Part shown: in pieces, positions 12,846-21,423 of the stretch | How positions within the stretch are numbered: the first letter of the stretch is position 1 | How the letters are laid out: each line of letters starts with the position of its first letter | DNA from: JAVVEW01 sp032251045 | GTDB lineage: Bacteria > Pseudomonadota > Gammaproteobacteria > Methylococcales > Methylomonadaceae | Length of the DNA stretch: 29,717 nucleotides | Assembly (NCBI GenBank): GCA_032251045.1 | Contig: JAVVEW010000032.1 | Location: forward strand, 1 to 29,717 | Direction of reading: 5' to 3' | Translations under genes and position numbers: made by a program | The notes under the pieces: generated by a model | Seen by the model: only the letters and a program-made list of their open reading frames with translations | What the model was told of the DNA's origin: nothing | Databases searched by the model: none

Positions 12846-14558
12846 ATGCGTACCTCTCAGTTCCCATTGAATACCGTCAAGGAAACCCCGGCCGATGCCG
12901 AAATCATCAGCCATCAGTTGATGATTCGCGCCGGTTTGATTCGCAAGCTGGCGGCTGGACTTTACACCTGGCTGCCATTGGGGCTGCGCGTGTTGAACAA
13001 AGTCACCGCCATCACCCGTGAGGAAATGAACCGGGCCGGCGCTCTGGAAGTGCTGATGCCAGCCTTGCAACCGGCGGAATTATGGCAGGAGAGCGGCCGC
13101 TGGGAGCTGTATGGGCCGGAACTGGCGCGACTGAAAGACCGCCATGAGCGCGATTTTTGCCTAGGCCCCACGCATGAGGAAATCATCACCGACCTGGCCC
13201 GCCATGAACTGAAAAGTTACAAGCAACTGCCGATCACTTATTACCAGATTCAAACCAAATTCCGCGATGAAATCCGCCCGCGCTTTGGCGTGATGCGCTC
13301 GCGTGAGTTCATCATGAAAGACGGTTATTCGTTTCATCTGGATCAGGATTCGCTGAATGAAACCTACCAGACCATGCACCAGGCCTATACCGCCATTTTC
13401 AGCCGCCTGGGGCTGAAATTTCGCGCCGTGCTGGCCGATTCCGGGGCCATTGGCGGCGCCTTGTCGCATGAATTTCATGTCCTGGCCGAATCCGGCGAGG
13501 ATGCCATCGTGTTTTCCGATCAAAGCCCATACGCCGCCAATATCGAAAAAGCCGAAAGCCTGCCGCCCGAGAAGGCAAGGCCGGAAGCCACGCAAGGTCT
13601 GGCGCGCATCGACACCGGCGCGTTGACAAGCATCGAGGAATTGACGGCCAACCTGAACGTACCGGCCAGCCATTGCCTGAAAACCCTGATCGTGCACGCG
13701 GAAGAAGACGGCCTGGTGGCACTGCTGGTGCGCGGCGACCATACCCTGAACCCGCTCAAGGCGGAAAAATTGCCGGGCGTAAAAAGTCCGCTGCAAATGG
13801 CCAGTGACCAGGAAATTGAAGCCGCTGTTGGCTGTAAACCCGGTTGCCTTGGGCCTTTGAACCTTAACCTGCCGATCATCGCCGATCATGCAGTCAAAGT
13901 CATGGCCGATTTCGTCACCGGCGCCAATGCAACCGGCTGGCATTTTCAGGGCGTTAACTGGGATCGGGATTTACCGGAGCCTGCGCGGTTCGCCGACCTG
14001 CGCCTGGTGCAAGCCGGCGACCCTAGCCCTGATGGCCAGGGCACACTGGACATTGCCCGTGGCATCGAGGTCGGTCATATTTTTCAATTAGGCGTTAAAT
14101 ACAGTGACGCCATGAACGCCAGTGTGGTCAATGAAGACGGCAAACACCAGACCCTGATCATGGGTTGCTACGGTATCGGCATTTCCCGGGTGGTGGCCGC
14201 AGCCATCGAACAAAATCATGACCCGCGCGGCATTATCTGGCCGGACGCCATCGCCCCATTCCAGATTGCCTTATGCCCGATGAACCTGCATAAATCGCAG
14301 CGCCTGCAACAAGCGGTGGAGGCGTTGTACCAAACCCTGCTCGAAGCGGGCTTTGAAGTGCTGTTTGATGACCGGAAAGTCCGGCCCGGCTTCATGTTCG
14401 CCGATATGGATTTGATTGGCATTCCGCATCGGGTGGTAGTCAGTGAAAAAGGTTTGGATGACGGTGTGTTTGAATATCAGTTTCGGCGCTCGCGTGAATC
14501 CACGCTGATTCCTCAAGCCGAGCTGCTCGAACATCTCGGTCGCGTGGTGCAACAGTAA
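12846..14558 (+). CDS. proS: Prolyl-tRNA synthetase
   Basis: This class II aminoacyl-tRNA synthetase charges tRNA-Pro. The 570-residue length and domain order are those of the bacterial type. The N-terminal catalytic part (RTSQF...; motif 2 region FRDEIRPRFGVMRSREFIMKDGYSFH around residue 140-165) is followed by the inserted editing domain (about 230-390, with LLVRGDHTLNPLKAEKL). The catalytic core then resumes (EVGHIFQLGVKYSDAMNA, near residue 408, and GCYGIGISRVVAAAIEQ), and an anticodon-binding domain forms the last ~110 residues. A GGAG lies 11 bases before the ATG. It appears monocistronic or paired with the short membrane-protein frame that follows. Confidence 0.97.
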   Translation: MRTSQFPLNTVKETPADAEIISHQLMIRAGLIRKLAAGLYTWLPLGLRVLNKVTAITREEMNRAGALEVLMPALQPAELWQESGRWELYGPELARLKDRHERDFCLGPTHEEIITDLARHELKSYKQLPITYYQIQTKFRDEIRPRFGVMRSREFIMKDGYSFHLDQDSLNETYQTMHQAYTAIFSRLGLKFRAVLADSGAIGGALSHEFHVLAESGEDAIVFSDQSPYAANIEKAESLPPEKARPEATQGLARIDTGALTSIEELTANLNVPASHCLKTLIVHAEEDGLVALLVRGDHTLNPLKAEKLPGVKSPLQMASDQEIEAAVGCKPGCLGPLNLNLPIIADHAVKVMADFVTGANATGWHFQGVNWDRDLPEPARFADLRLVQAGDPSPDGQGTLDIARGIEVGHIFQLGVKYSDAMNASVVNEDGKHQTLIMGCYGIGISRVVAAAIEQNHDPRGIIWPDAIAPFQIALCPMNLHKSQRLQQAVEALYQTLLEAGFEVLFDDRKVRPGFMFADMDLIGIPHRVVVSEKGLDDGVFEYQFRRSRESTLIPQAELLEHLGRVVQQ

Positions 14559-14564
14559 CCGCGC

Positions 14565-14765
14565 ATGGCCGCCTCCTGGCATTCGGTTAAAATCCCAGGG
14601 CCGATGCGTTATATCTGGGCCAGCCTGGGGGCGCTATGGCTGGCTGATATTATCAATACCGGTTTTTTTGTGGTTGCAACGTTGTTGTTAGGTTTTATAC
14701 CTGTATTGTGGGCCGAGCAAGCGCAACGCCCTCAGTCCCGCCCGGATAATGATAAAGATTCATAG
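14565..14765 (+). CDS. Small membrane protein downstream of proS (hypothetical)
   Basis: This 66-residue frame begins six bases after the proS stop. It encodes two adjacent hydrophobic segments (about residues 16-30 and 33-49) followed by a hydrophilic tail rich in Gln, Asp and Arg. Neither the first ATG nor an internal ATG at 14604 has a good Shine-Dalgarno, so the start is uncertain and translation may depend on proS. The clear hydrophobic profile and tight spacing argue for a real gene, but I recognise no family. Confidence 0.45.
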   Translation: MAASWHSVKIPGPMRYIWASLGALWLADIINTGFFVVATLLLGFIPVLWAEQAQRPQSRPDNDKDS

Positions 14766-14845
14766 CTGGCTATCAAGCGTCAGCATACGTTCACGGCGCC
14801 AAAGCGATGGGTTCAGTGTCCATGATTTTCCGATTTGTTAGTGAA

Positions 14846-14883
14846 GAATGTTTGCCAAAGCGCAAACATTCCCCTTTGGCAAA
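14846..14883. repeat. Two overlapping, mutually exclusive perfect hairpins
   Basis: GAATGTTTGC (14846-14855) pairs with GCAAACATTC (14862-14871), and the overlapping TTTGCCAAAG (14851-14860) pairs with CTTTGGCAAA (14874-14883). Both stems are perfect and 10 bp long, and they share five bases of the left arm, so only one can form at a time. No U-run follows on either strand. The element lies between the convergent small membrane-protein frame and folA, where a bidirectional end-of-transcript structure would be expected. Confidence 0.6.
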
Positions 14884-14910
14884 AGGAAGTGAAGTTACCG
14901 GCATGAACAC

Positions 14911-15396
14911 TTAAATACGCTGATAGGTGGCAAATTGATAGCTAAACACGCCACTGTCATCGACATTGATTGGACTGCATTCAATCCGCTGCCAGCGCTG
15001 CCAGTCAACGTCCGGAAAGAACGTATCGCCCTCAAACGCTTTGCTGATATGCGTCAGGTACAATCGGCTGGCACGGGGCAACAGCGCCCGGTATAACGTC
15101 TCACCACCAATAACAAACACCTCCGGGGCTTGTTGGCAAGCCTCAAGCGCCTGGTCAAGCTCCGTGAATGCTTCACAACCTGGGCTTTGGTAATTGGCCT
15201 GTCGGCTCACCACCAGATTGCGCCGCCCCGGCAAAGGCCGGCCAATGGATTCATGCGTCGCCCGCCCCATCAAAATCGGCGCGCCCCAGGTCAGCTCACG
15301 AAATCGTTGCAAATCTGCGCCAAGCCGCCACGGCAGCCGCTGACGGTGGCCAATCACGCCATTTGCAGCCAAGGCTGCGATTAAAGAAATTTTCAT
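14911..15396 (-). CDS. folA: Dihydrofolate reductase
   Basis: It reduces dihydrofolate to tetrahydrofolate with NADPH. The 161-residue length is typical. Visible landmarks are ISLIAALAANGVIG at the start, the LPWRLGADLQRF segment with the catalytic acid D28, the NADPH-binding MGRATHESIGRPLPGRRNLVVSR, the VIGGETLYRALLP segment and YLTHI. The ATG at 15396 gives the family N-terminus although no Shine-Dalgarno is visible. No thymidylate synthase gene adjoins it, unlike in many bacteria. Confidence 0.95.
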   Translation of the reverse strand: MKISLIAALAANGVIGHRQRLPWRLGADLQRFRELTWGAPILMGRATHESIGRPLPGRRNLVVSRQANYQSPGCEAFTELDQALEACQQAPEVFVIGGETLYRALLPRASRLYLTHISKAFEGDTFFPDVDWQRWQRIECSPINVDDSGVFSYQFATYQRI

Positions 15397-15497
15397 AATA
15401 AAATGTGCAAGATTTTGGGTTTAGTTGGACAACCTATAATGCTGGATTGGATTAACGGTCAGTGTTCAGAGCCATAACGGTGCAGACTTGTTTCAGT

Positions 15498-16367
15498 CTA
15501 GCCTGCTCTATCGGCCTCCCCTTTTGGTAAAGGGGGATTGAGGGGGATTCTTTTCAGCTGTACACACTGACCCATTAACTCCGCCCAGATTTGCACCCAA
15601 CAGCAGCGATGATCAGCGTTTTCGAACACCTGATAATGAACATCCGGCATTTTTCGCACAAAGCTGTGGAGAATCTCTGCTGGAACCACGGCATCCTGCC
15701 CTCCGGCCAAATGCCATTGCACAACAGGCCGCGTCAAAGGTTGTTCAGCGGGGTTAAGGGAGTCTGTCAATAGCGGCTGCCGGTGCGCTTGACTCCAGGC
15801 CACAGTATCCAGGTTGGCAGCCAAGGTCATCAAGCGATCTGCGGCGGCGATGCGCTCGGCCAGCAAATAGGCCAACACCCCTCCTCCGCTGTAGCCAATG
15901 AGGGTAATGGCAGCCGGATTGACAGTCTTCAGCCAAGTCTTTAATGCCACGGCCATACTATGCACGACCGCTTCGCTGTAACGATGTGATGTCCAATAGC
16001 GGGGCTGGCAATGGGCATCTGGCAAACCATGGTAACAAGGCCTGCCCAACAACACTGCAGGTTGTGGATCAACCGCGATAAGATCGAGAATTAAAGGAGT
16101 ACGCGAAGTAGGGTCTGGATTCGGTGCCAACCGACTCCAGGGGGAGCCGTCACCGTCAATATAAACATGCCAGCGCGATGCAGTGGTGTCGGCTTTAGCA
16201 GGTGACAGATACAAACGATGTTGAAACGGCGCCCCCATAACGACCAGACTGGTCAGTCCATCGCGCTGGGCGCGGGTATGAAAGGCTTGCCAGGGTTGCA
16301 CACAGCCACTGAGCGCCAGGCTGAGCAACATCAGCGCGAGGCTATTGCATGGATACCACCGGATCAA
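15498..16367 (-). CDS. Lipoprotein alpha/beta hydrolase, substrate unknown
   Basis: This 289-residue protein has a lipobox (LALSGC, lipidated Cys22) and an alpha/beta hydrolase fold, with the nucleophile Ser160 in GYSGGG and a likely triad of Asp225 (GGQDAVV) and His253 (NADHRCC). It is predicted to be a membrane-anchored periplasmic esterase-like enzyme. The start is a TTG at 16367; the first ATG (16331) would leave only nine residues before the lipobox Cys, too short for a signal peptide. It begins 14 nt after the fimV stop, so it is probably cotranscribed. The last dozen residues (from LNPPLPKGE) are encoded by a dispersed palindromic repeat that seems to have replaced the original C-terminus. 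The natural substrate cannot be told from sequence. Confidence 0.82.
   Translation of the reverse strand: MIRWYPCNSLALMLLSLALSGCVQPWQAFHTRAQRDGLTSLVVMGAPFQHRLYLSPAKADTTASRWHVYIDGDGSPWSRLAPNPDPTSRTPLILDLIAVDPQPAVLLGRPCYHGLPDAHCQPRYWTSHRYSEAVVHSMAVALKTWLKTVNPAAITLIGYSGGGVLAYLLAERIAAADRLMTLAANLDTVAWSQAHRQPLLTDSLNPAEQPLTRPVVQWHLAGGQDAVVPAEILHSFVRKMPDVHYQVFENADHRCCWVQIWAELMGQCVQLKRIPLNPPLPKGEADRAG
15516..15551. repeat. Short palindromic dispersed repeat overlapping the lipoprotein C-terminus
   Basis: The core CCCCTTT-TGGT-AAAGGGG (15518-15535) is followed by a short direct repetition of AGGGGGATT. From memory of bacterial genomes, this kind of G/C-tract palindrome, read as LNPPLPKGE, occurs in many copies at gene ends. 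It overlaps the coding end of the hydrolase gene. Confidence 0.55.
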
Positions 16368-16381
16368 GAAAAATACCGTCG

Positions 16382-19069
16382 TCAGTCAAGACGGTCAAGA
16401 ATAGCCTGGGCTTGCTGCTGCTGCTCCGGCTTGCCCTTGGCCAGTATTTCCTGGGCGATGGTTTTGGCGGCTTCGGCATCACCCATGTCAATATAAGCTC
16501 GGGCAAGATCCAGTTTGGTTTCCAACTCATCGTTGTCAGTCAGGTCTGAAACACCGGTGTCATCGTCATCGAAGGAAAAATCAAACGCCAGCGCATCGTC
16601 TTTCAGTGACTTTGACAAATCGTCGTCCTCCAAACTGCCAAATTCGGACAAGTCCAGCTCGACAAAATCTTCTGTTTCCTCTGGCGTGTCTGTAGCGGTT
16701 CCGAATGAGTCCAGATTAAAATCAAGGTCTGTCAGGTCCTCGCTTGCCGCATCGGTCGGCGTTTCGGTTGCCTCACTGGTGGCATCCGTTACTGCAGGTT
16801 CAGCTGCTGATTCGGTATCGAAATCAATATCGGTGAAATCCCAGCTTTCCAGGTCTTGTTCAGACTCGGACGGCTCAGGCTCAGTGGGTTGCTGTTGCGG
16901 CTGTTCAGGCACCGCAAAGTCGTCCAGGTTAAAATCGACACTATGCTGTTCATCCGTCACGTCGGCAGCGTCTTCAAGACTGGATGGCGCCGGCTTAACA
17001 GCTTCGGCGGGTTGGGTCACCTTCTCCAGAGTAAAATCCATATCATTTGAATCTGAGTCCGATCCGTCCTCTGCCTGCGACTCAAAATCAAACTCGACCC
17101 GATCTTCAATGTCATCGTTGCCGCCATCACTGGCCGCTGAATCCACTTCAGGCTCATGGCCAGCGTCATCGCTTGTCTCAACAGGTGCTGATGATTGAGC
17201 GGAACCGGAAATTTTGACCTGCTCGGGCTTAGCACCACCAAACAATGCTGAACCGGGGGCAACTTCCTCACCCATTTCAACGACTTTTTGCCAGAATGCA
17301 GCATCTTCGTTTTTGCCTGCCGCCGCCAGCTCTTCGGCATAAGCGATAAAACCGCTATGATCTTCATGCGCGTAAAAGATTTCCAGCAATTTCAGCTTAT
17401 AGGCGTCCTGTTCGGGGGCGTCAGCAATCGCTTGCTGCATGAGCTCTTCGGCCTGTTGATAACGACCATAAGCCAGATAAACATCAGCTTCGGAAATCGG
17501 ATTGATTTCATGCTGTCCAGTCTCAAATGAGGTCAGGTCACTGGTGGTGAAATCGCTGAGAAACGAACTTTCATCCACGGTGCCAACCTGGTATTCTCCA
17601 CCGGGTTCGGTTGCCAAAGCCTTGTCTTCGGCCTGACTGTCTGGAAGGCGAATTTGAGATGTGGTCGCATATAAACTATCCAGACTGATATCTTTATCAG
17701 CATCCAGCTTGCGTTTACGCCACCAAAGAAAACCCAGCCCTCCCAACAACAACACGGCCGCTCCGCCTAATAGCGGTGTTAACCAGTCGGTCGCTTCCTG
17801 CGCTGTCACAGGCTGCTCGGAAGGTTGCTGCGCAGACACACGTTTAGGTTTTGGTTTAGGTTTTGGTTTTTCCGGCACCGCCTCGGTCTGGGTTGGTTGC
17901 GCGCTTTCCTGCACAGGACTTTCAGTTTCTATAGTGGTCGTGGGCGCGGCATCCTGCTCTGGCTTGGTGGTCGGTTCTTGGGTAGTTGTTTCTTCGGCGG
18001 TTGTTTCAGGTATTTCAGAAATGGTAGTGTCTGGCTCGACAGACGGTGTTTGTTTCTGAGCGGGATCTGCGCTCTGCGCAACTTGCAGGCCGGCCAGCTG
18101 CTCATTTTTCAACTCCAGCAATTGCTGCATGGTCACCAATTGCTGTTCTAGGCGCTGGATGCGTTGCTGCAAATCCATATCTTGCGCAGGTACCGGCTTT
18201 TGACTGGTGCTGGTTGTGGACAGCACCTTGGCCTCTTGTTCAGGAGCTGACAACACCAAAGTCTCTTGCTTTGCCGTGCCGGCTTGCGCCGTGACCGCCG
18301 GGGCCACACGCCCCTTCCAGCGCTCATTCTGCTGTTTGAATTCCGCCAAAGCCTGCTGCTTCGAGCGCCGCAAAATCATTTCCCGCGTGGGAATCTGTAT
18401 CGCCACGCCCGCTTGCAGAGCGTTCACATTGGGCTTGTAAAACGCACCGGGATTGTGTTCGAAAATGGCTAACAGGGTTTGTTCAACACTGGCATCTTGC
18501 GGACGAACTTGGGCGGCGACCCCCCACAGGGTTTGATTGGGCCTGACATAAAGTATCGACGCCGAGGATGCTCCTAAAGACGTCCCCGGAGCATCGGGTT
18601 GGCCGCTCAACCGCTCAAGGGCTGGCGCGGACTTAGGTGGCACAGCCGGCTGACTATACGCTAAAGGCGGGTCGACCAGTACGGTGAATTCACGAAATAC
18701 TTTCCCCTTAGGCCAGCCCACTTCCAACAACAAATCCAGCACCGGTTCTTTCAGCACTTCTTGAGAGCGCAAATCTATTCTGGACCGACCTTGCGCATCG
18801 GTTTTAATGTCCAGCGTAATCTTCGACAGGTAATAATGCCAATTCAGGCCCGCCTTTTCGAACTGCTCTGACGACGCCATCTGTACTGTAACGTCTGAAG
18901 GGTATTCATCATCGGCAAGCTTAAGTTCAATCGAGGCATCAAGGCGTTCATTAAGCGCTGAACGCATGGTGATATCGCCAACACCCAGCGCCCAGCTGCT
19001 AGCCGGGACGACCAAAGATACCCAAAAGGCTATCGCTTTACGGGTTGATTTCCTGTTTACGCTTGTCAC
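16382..19069 (-). CDS. fimV: FimV/HubP-family polar hub protein
   Basis: FimV organises the cell pole and supports type IV pili and, in relatives, flagellar and chemotaxis placement. Start chosen: GTG at 19069 with AAGG eight bases upstream, giving a signal peptide (residues 1-27, cleavage after SSWA). A TTG at 19132 would add an unsupported segment. Domain order of the 895 residues: N-terminal FimV domain (about 28-150), a LysM peptidoglycan-binding motif (about 170-225, ILYVRPNQTLWGVAAQ), a coiled coil near 297-330, a Pro/Lys/Thr/Glu-rich linker, one membrane helix (about 427-450, GGAAVLLLGGLGFLWW), a TPR-like stretch, a very acidic cytoplasmic region rich in Asp, Glu and Ser, and the conserved FimV C-terminal domain in the last ~50 residues (DLARAYIDMGDAEAAKTIA). 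It follows asd by 80 nt, the order seen in Pseudomonas. Confidence 0.93.
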   Translation of the reverse strand: MTSVNRKSTRKAIAFWVSLVVPASSWALGVGDITMRSALNERLDASIELKLADDEYPSDVTVQMASSEQFEKAGLNWHYYLSKITLDIKTDAQGRSRIDLRSQEVLKEPVLDLLLEVGWPKGKVFREFTVLVDPPLAYSQPAVPPKSAPALERLSGQPDAPGTSLGASSASILYVRPNQTLWGVAAQVRPQDASVEQTLLAIFEHNPGAFYKPNVNALQAGVAIQIPTREMILRRSKQQALAEFKQQNERWKGRVAPAVTAQAGTAKQETLVLSAPEQEAKVLSTTSTSQKPVPAQDMDLQQRIQRLEQQLVTMQQLLELKNEQLAGLQVAQSADPAQKQTPSVEPDTTISEIPETTAEETTTQEPTTKPEQDAAPTTTIETESPVQESAQPTQTEAVPEKPKPKPKPKRVSAQQPSEQPVTAQEATDWLTPLLGGAAVLLLGGLGFLWWRKRKLDADKDISLDSLYATTSQIRLPDSQAEDKALATEPGGEYQVGTVDESSFLSDFTTSDLTSFETGQHEINPISEADVYLAYGRYQQAEELMQQAIADAPEQDAYKLKLLEIFYAHEDHSGFIAYAEELAAAGKNEDAAFWQKVVEMGEEVAPGSALFGGAKPEQVKISGSAQSSAPVETSDDAGHEPEVDSAASDGGNDDIEDRVEFDFESQAEDGSDSDSNDMDFTLEKVTQPAEAVKPAPSSLEDAADVTDEQHSVDFNLDDFAVPEQPQQQPTEPEPSESEQDLESWDFTDIDFDTESAAEPAVTDATSEATETPTDAASEDLTDLDFNLDSFGTATDTPEETEDFVELDLSEFGSLEDDDLSKSLKDDALAFDFSFDDDDTGVSDLTDNDELETKLDLARAYIDMGDAEAAKTIAQEILAKGKPEQQQQAQAILDRLD

Positions 19070-19103
19070 AAGTTCGGCCTTGGCTTGAATCCAGTTAAGG
19101 CAA

Positions 19104-19128
19104 CCGATACCCACGTTTAGGGTATCGG
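19104..19128. repeat. Perfect hairpin between asd and fimV
   Basis: CCGATACCC (19104-19112) pairs with GGGTATCGG (19120-19128) across a 7-nt loop. It lies between the asd stop and the fimV start on their shared strand, with no U-run after it. It could lower read-through or stabilise the asd mRNA end while letting some transcription reach fimV. Confidence 0.5.
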
Positions 19129-19149
19129 ACAATTGGCTTTAATCTTAGC

Positions 19150-20172
19150 CTAGAAGTAATTTTTTACCAGCAACTCAGCGATCTGGACACTGTTCAGCGC
19201 CGCACCTTTGCGAATGTTATCGGACACCACCCAAAGATCGAGGCCTTTGGGGTGGGAAATATCCTCCCGGATGCGGCCCACGAACACCGCATCTTTTCCG
19301 GAGGACTCGGTGACCGCAGTCGGATAACCGCCGTCCTGGTGCTCATCCAGCACCGTTATGCCGGGGGCTTTGGCCAACAGATCACGGGCTTGTTCGGCGG
19401 TGATTTTGTCCCGGGTTTCAATATGCACGGCTTCGGAATGGCCGTAGAACACCGGCACCCGTACGGCGGTGGGATTAACCAGAATAGTCTCATCACCGAT
19501 GATTTTGCGCGTTTCCCAGACCATTTTCATTTCTTCCTTGGTATAGCCATTGTCCTGAAACACGTCGATCTGCGGCAACACGTTGAAGGCGATTTGCTTA
19601 GGGTAGGCATTAACCTCGATCGTCTTGCCGTTTAATAATGCGGCCGTTTGCTGCGCCAGTTCCTCGATGGCTTCTTTGCCCGAACCGGACACCGCCTGAT
19701 AGGTGGCGACATTGATGCGCTCGATGCCCACGGCATCGTAAATCGGCTTTAACGCCACCAGCATTTGAATGGTCGAGCAATTCGGATTGGCGATAATGCC
19801 TTTGATTTTATAGTCGGCAATTTTTTCCGGATTGACTTCCGGCACCACCAGGGGCACGTCAGGATCGTAACGGAACTGCGAGGTGTTATCGATCACCACG
19901 CAGCCTGCGGCAGCGGCTTTAGGCGCGTACACCGCTGAGACCGAAGCGCCCGGCGAGAACAAGCCGATCTGGACTTTGCTGAAATCAAATTGCTCCAGAT
20001 CTTCGACCACCAGCTGTTTATTTCCGAAAGCCACTTTTTTACCGGCTGAACGACTGCTGGCCAAGGCATAGACCCGGCCAACCGGAAAGTGACGTTCGGC
20101 CAGAATTTCCAGCATGATTTCACCGACCGCGCCGGTTGCGCCGACCACGGCGACATCGTAGGTTTTAGTCAT
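19150..20172 (-). CDS. asd: Aspartate-semialdehyde dehydrogenase
   Basis: It converts aspartyl phosphate to aspartate semialdehyde with NADPH, feeding lysine/diaminopimelate, methionine, threonine and isoleucine synthesis. The 340-residue protein has the nucleotide-binding GATGAVGEIM at 11-20, the NTSQFRYDPDVPLVVPEVNPE segment near 96-116, the active-site Cys132 in NPNCSTIQM, and HSEAVHIET near 245. An AGGAG lies seven bases before the ATG, inside the end of leuB; leuB stops two bases before this start, so the two genes are tightly coupled. Linkage to leuCDB and fimV is the usual gammaproteobacterial order. Confidence 0.96.
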   Translation of the reverse strand: MTKTYDVAVVGATGAVGEIMLEILAERHFPVGRVYALASSRSAGKKVAFGNKQLVVEDLEQFDFSKVQIGLFSPGASVSAVYAPKAAAAGCVVIDNTSQFRYDPDVPLVVPEVNPEKIADYKIKGIIANPNCSTIQMLVALKPIYDAVGIERINVATYQAVSGSGKEAIEELAQQTAALLNGKTIEVNAYPKQIAFNVLPQIDVFQDNGYTKEEMKMVWETRKIIGDETILVNPTAVRVPVFYGHSEAVHIETRDKITAEQARDLLAKAPGITVLDEHQDGGYPTAVTESSGKDAVFVGRIREDISHPKGLDLWVVSDNIRKGAALNSVQIAELLVKNYF

Positions 20173-20174
20173 GG

Positions 20175-21260
20175 TTAAACTCCTGTTTTCAGTTGCACCA
20201 ACACAGCATCGCCCATCGCCTGGGTGCTGATTGTTTGCTGGCCTTCGGTGAAAATATCGGCGGTTCGGCAGCCTTGATCCAAGGTTTTGATCACCGCCTG
20301 CTCGATTCTATCCGCCGCCTCAGGCTGGCTCAGGCTGTAACGCAGCATCATCGCTACCGACAAAATCGTCGCCAGCGGGTTGGCGATGTTCTTGCCTGCG
20401 ATATCCGGCGCCGAACCGTGTATCGGCTCGTACATGCCCTTGCCGTTGGCATCGAGTGACGCCGACGGCAACATGCCGATAGAGCCGGTCAGCATCGCCG
20501 CCGTGTCGGACAGAATATCGCCGAACATGTTGGTGGTCACGATCACATCGAACTGCTTGGGCGCACGCACCAACTGCATGGCGGCGTTATCGACATACAT
20601 GTGAGTCAAGCTGACCTCGGGATAGGCTTTGCCGACTTCGGTGACCACTTGTCGCCACAATTGCGTGGCTTCCAATACATTGGCCTTATCCACCGAACAC
20701 AAGCGCTGGCCGCGTTTTTGCGCGGTGGCAAAAGCCACTTCGGCGATACGTCGAATTTCCGTTTCCGAATACACCAGGGTGTTGAAACCCTGCCGCTGAC
20801 CGTCGTCCAGCGTGCGTGTGCCACGCGGCTCGCCGAAATAAATGCCGCCGGTCAATTCACGCACGATCATCAAATCCAGCCCGGCGACAATGTCCGGCTT
20901 TAATGTCGAAGCCCCTGCCAACTGAGGATACAGCAATGCCGGCCTGAGATTGGCGAACAGCCCCAGACTGGAACGCAGCCCCAGCAAGCCTTTTTCCGGG
21001 CGACTGGCGTTGTCCAGACTGTCCCACTTGGGGCCGCCGACCGCACCCAGCAATACCGCATCAGCCTGTTTGACCAGACGTTCGGTACTTTCAGGATAAG
21101 GCGAGCCTTCGGCATCGTAAGCCGCGCCACCAATCAGGCCGGTCTCGAATTCCAGGCCCAGCGTCATATCCTGGTTCAGCCAGGTGAGAATTTTCATCGC
21201 CTCGGCGACAATTTCCGGCCCGATGCCGTCACCGGGCAATACTGCAATTTTTTGGCTCAT
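20175..21260 (-). CDS. leuB: 3-isopropylmalate dehydrogenase
   Basis: It oxidises and decarboxylates 3-isopropylmalate with NAD to 2-ketoisocaproate in leucine synthesis. The 361-residue length is typical. Family landmarks are the start KIAVLPGDGIGPEI, LLGAVGGPKWD near 92, the substrate-binding RELTGGIYFGEPRG near 134, and NMFGDILSDTAAMLTGSIGMLPSAS near 243. The Shine-Dalgarno is poor. A 163-nt gap with two palindromic repeats separates it from leuD, so leuB-asd may have partly independent expression. Confidence 0.96.
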   Translation of the reverse strand: MSQKIAVLPGDGIGPEIVAEAMKILTWLNQDMTLGLEFETGLIGGAAYDAEGSPYPESTERLVKQADAVLLGAVGGPKWDSLDNASRPEKGLLGLRSSLGLFANLRPALLYPQLAGASTLKPDIVAGLDLMIVRELTGGIYFGEPRGTRTLDDGQRQGFNTLVYSETEIRRIAEVAFATAQKRGQRLCSVDKANVLEATQLWRQVVTEVGKAYPEVSLTHMYVDNAAMQLVRAPKQFDVIVTTNMFGDILSDTAAMLTGSIGMLPSASLDANGKGMYEPIHGSAPDIAGKNIANPLATILSVAMMLRYSLSQPEAADRIEQAVIKTLDQGCRTADIFTEGQQTISTQAMGDAVLVQLKTGV

Positions 21261-21294
21261 GATATTTGCTTTATGAAAAGTCAGTCGAGAATGG

Positions 21295-21389
21295 GTAGGG
21301 CGCGCAGTGTCTTTGGTGGATGCGCCTTTCAGGCTTATCCACCCTACACGATTTTGATCTTGGGGTGGATAAGCGTTAGCGCATTCACC
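21295..21389. repeat. Pair of GGTGGAT-type palindromic repeats between leuD and leuB
   Basis: The first unit (21295-21347) is bounded by GTAGGG and CCCTAC and contains GGTGGAT...ATCCACC around an inner GCCT-TTC-AGGC hairpin. The second (21364-21389) reads GGTGGATAAGCG-TTAG-CGCATTCACC. Both are variants of one palindrome in tandem, typical of dispersed intergenic repeats or small non-autonomous mobile elements. They fill most of the leuD-leuB gap. Confidence 0.65.
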
Positions 21390-21423
21390 TTACCAGTTTC
21401 GCAAGCTGGGTTTTAAGGTCGCT

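Noticed and set aside
12676..12867. A minus-strand frame upstream of proS whose end reads AGVPRSHVRGMVAAVKL
   Set aside because: It starts inside proS, lacks a ribosome site, and I cannot match it to a known family; it may be a repeat remnant, but the evidence is too thin.
17840..17880. Tandem GGTTTT-like repeats
   Set aside because: They are the coding repeats of the Pro-Lys linker of FimV, not a separate element.
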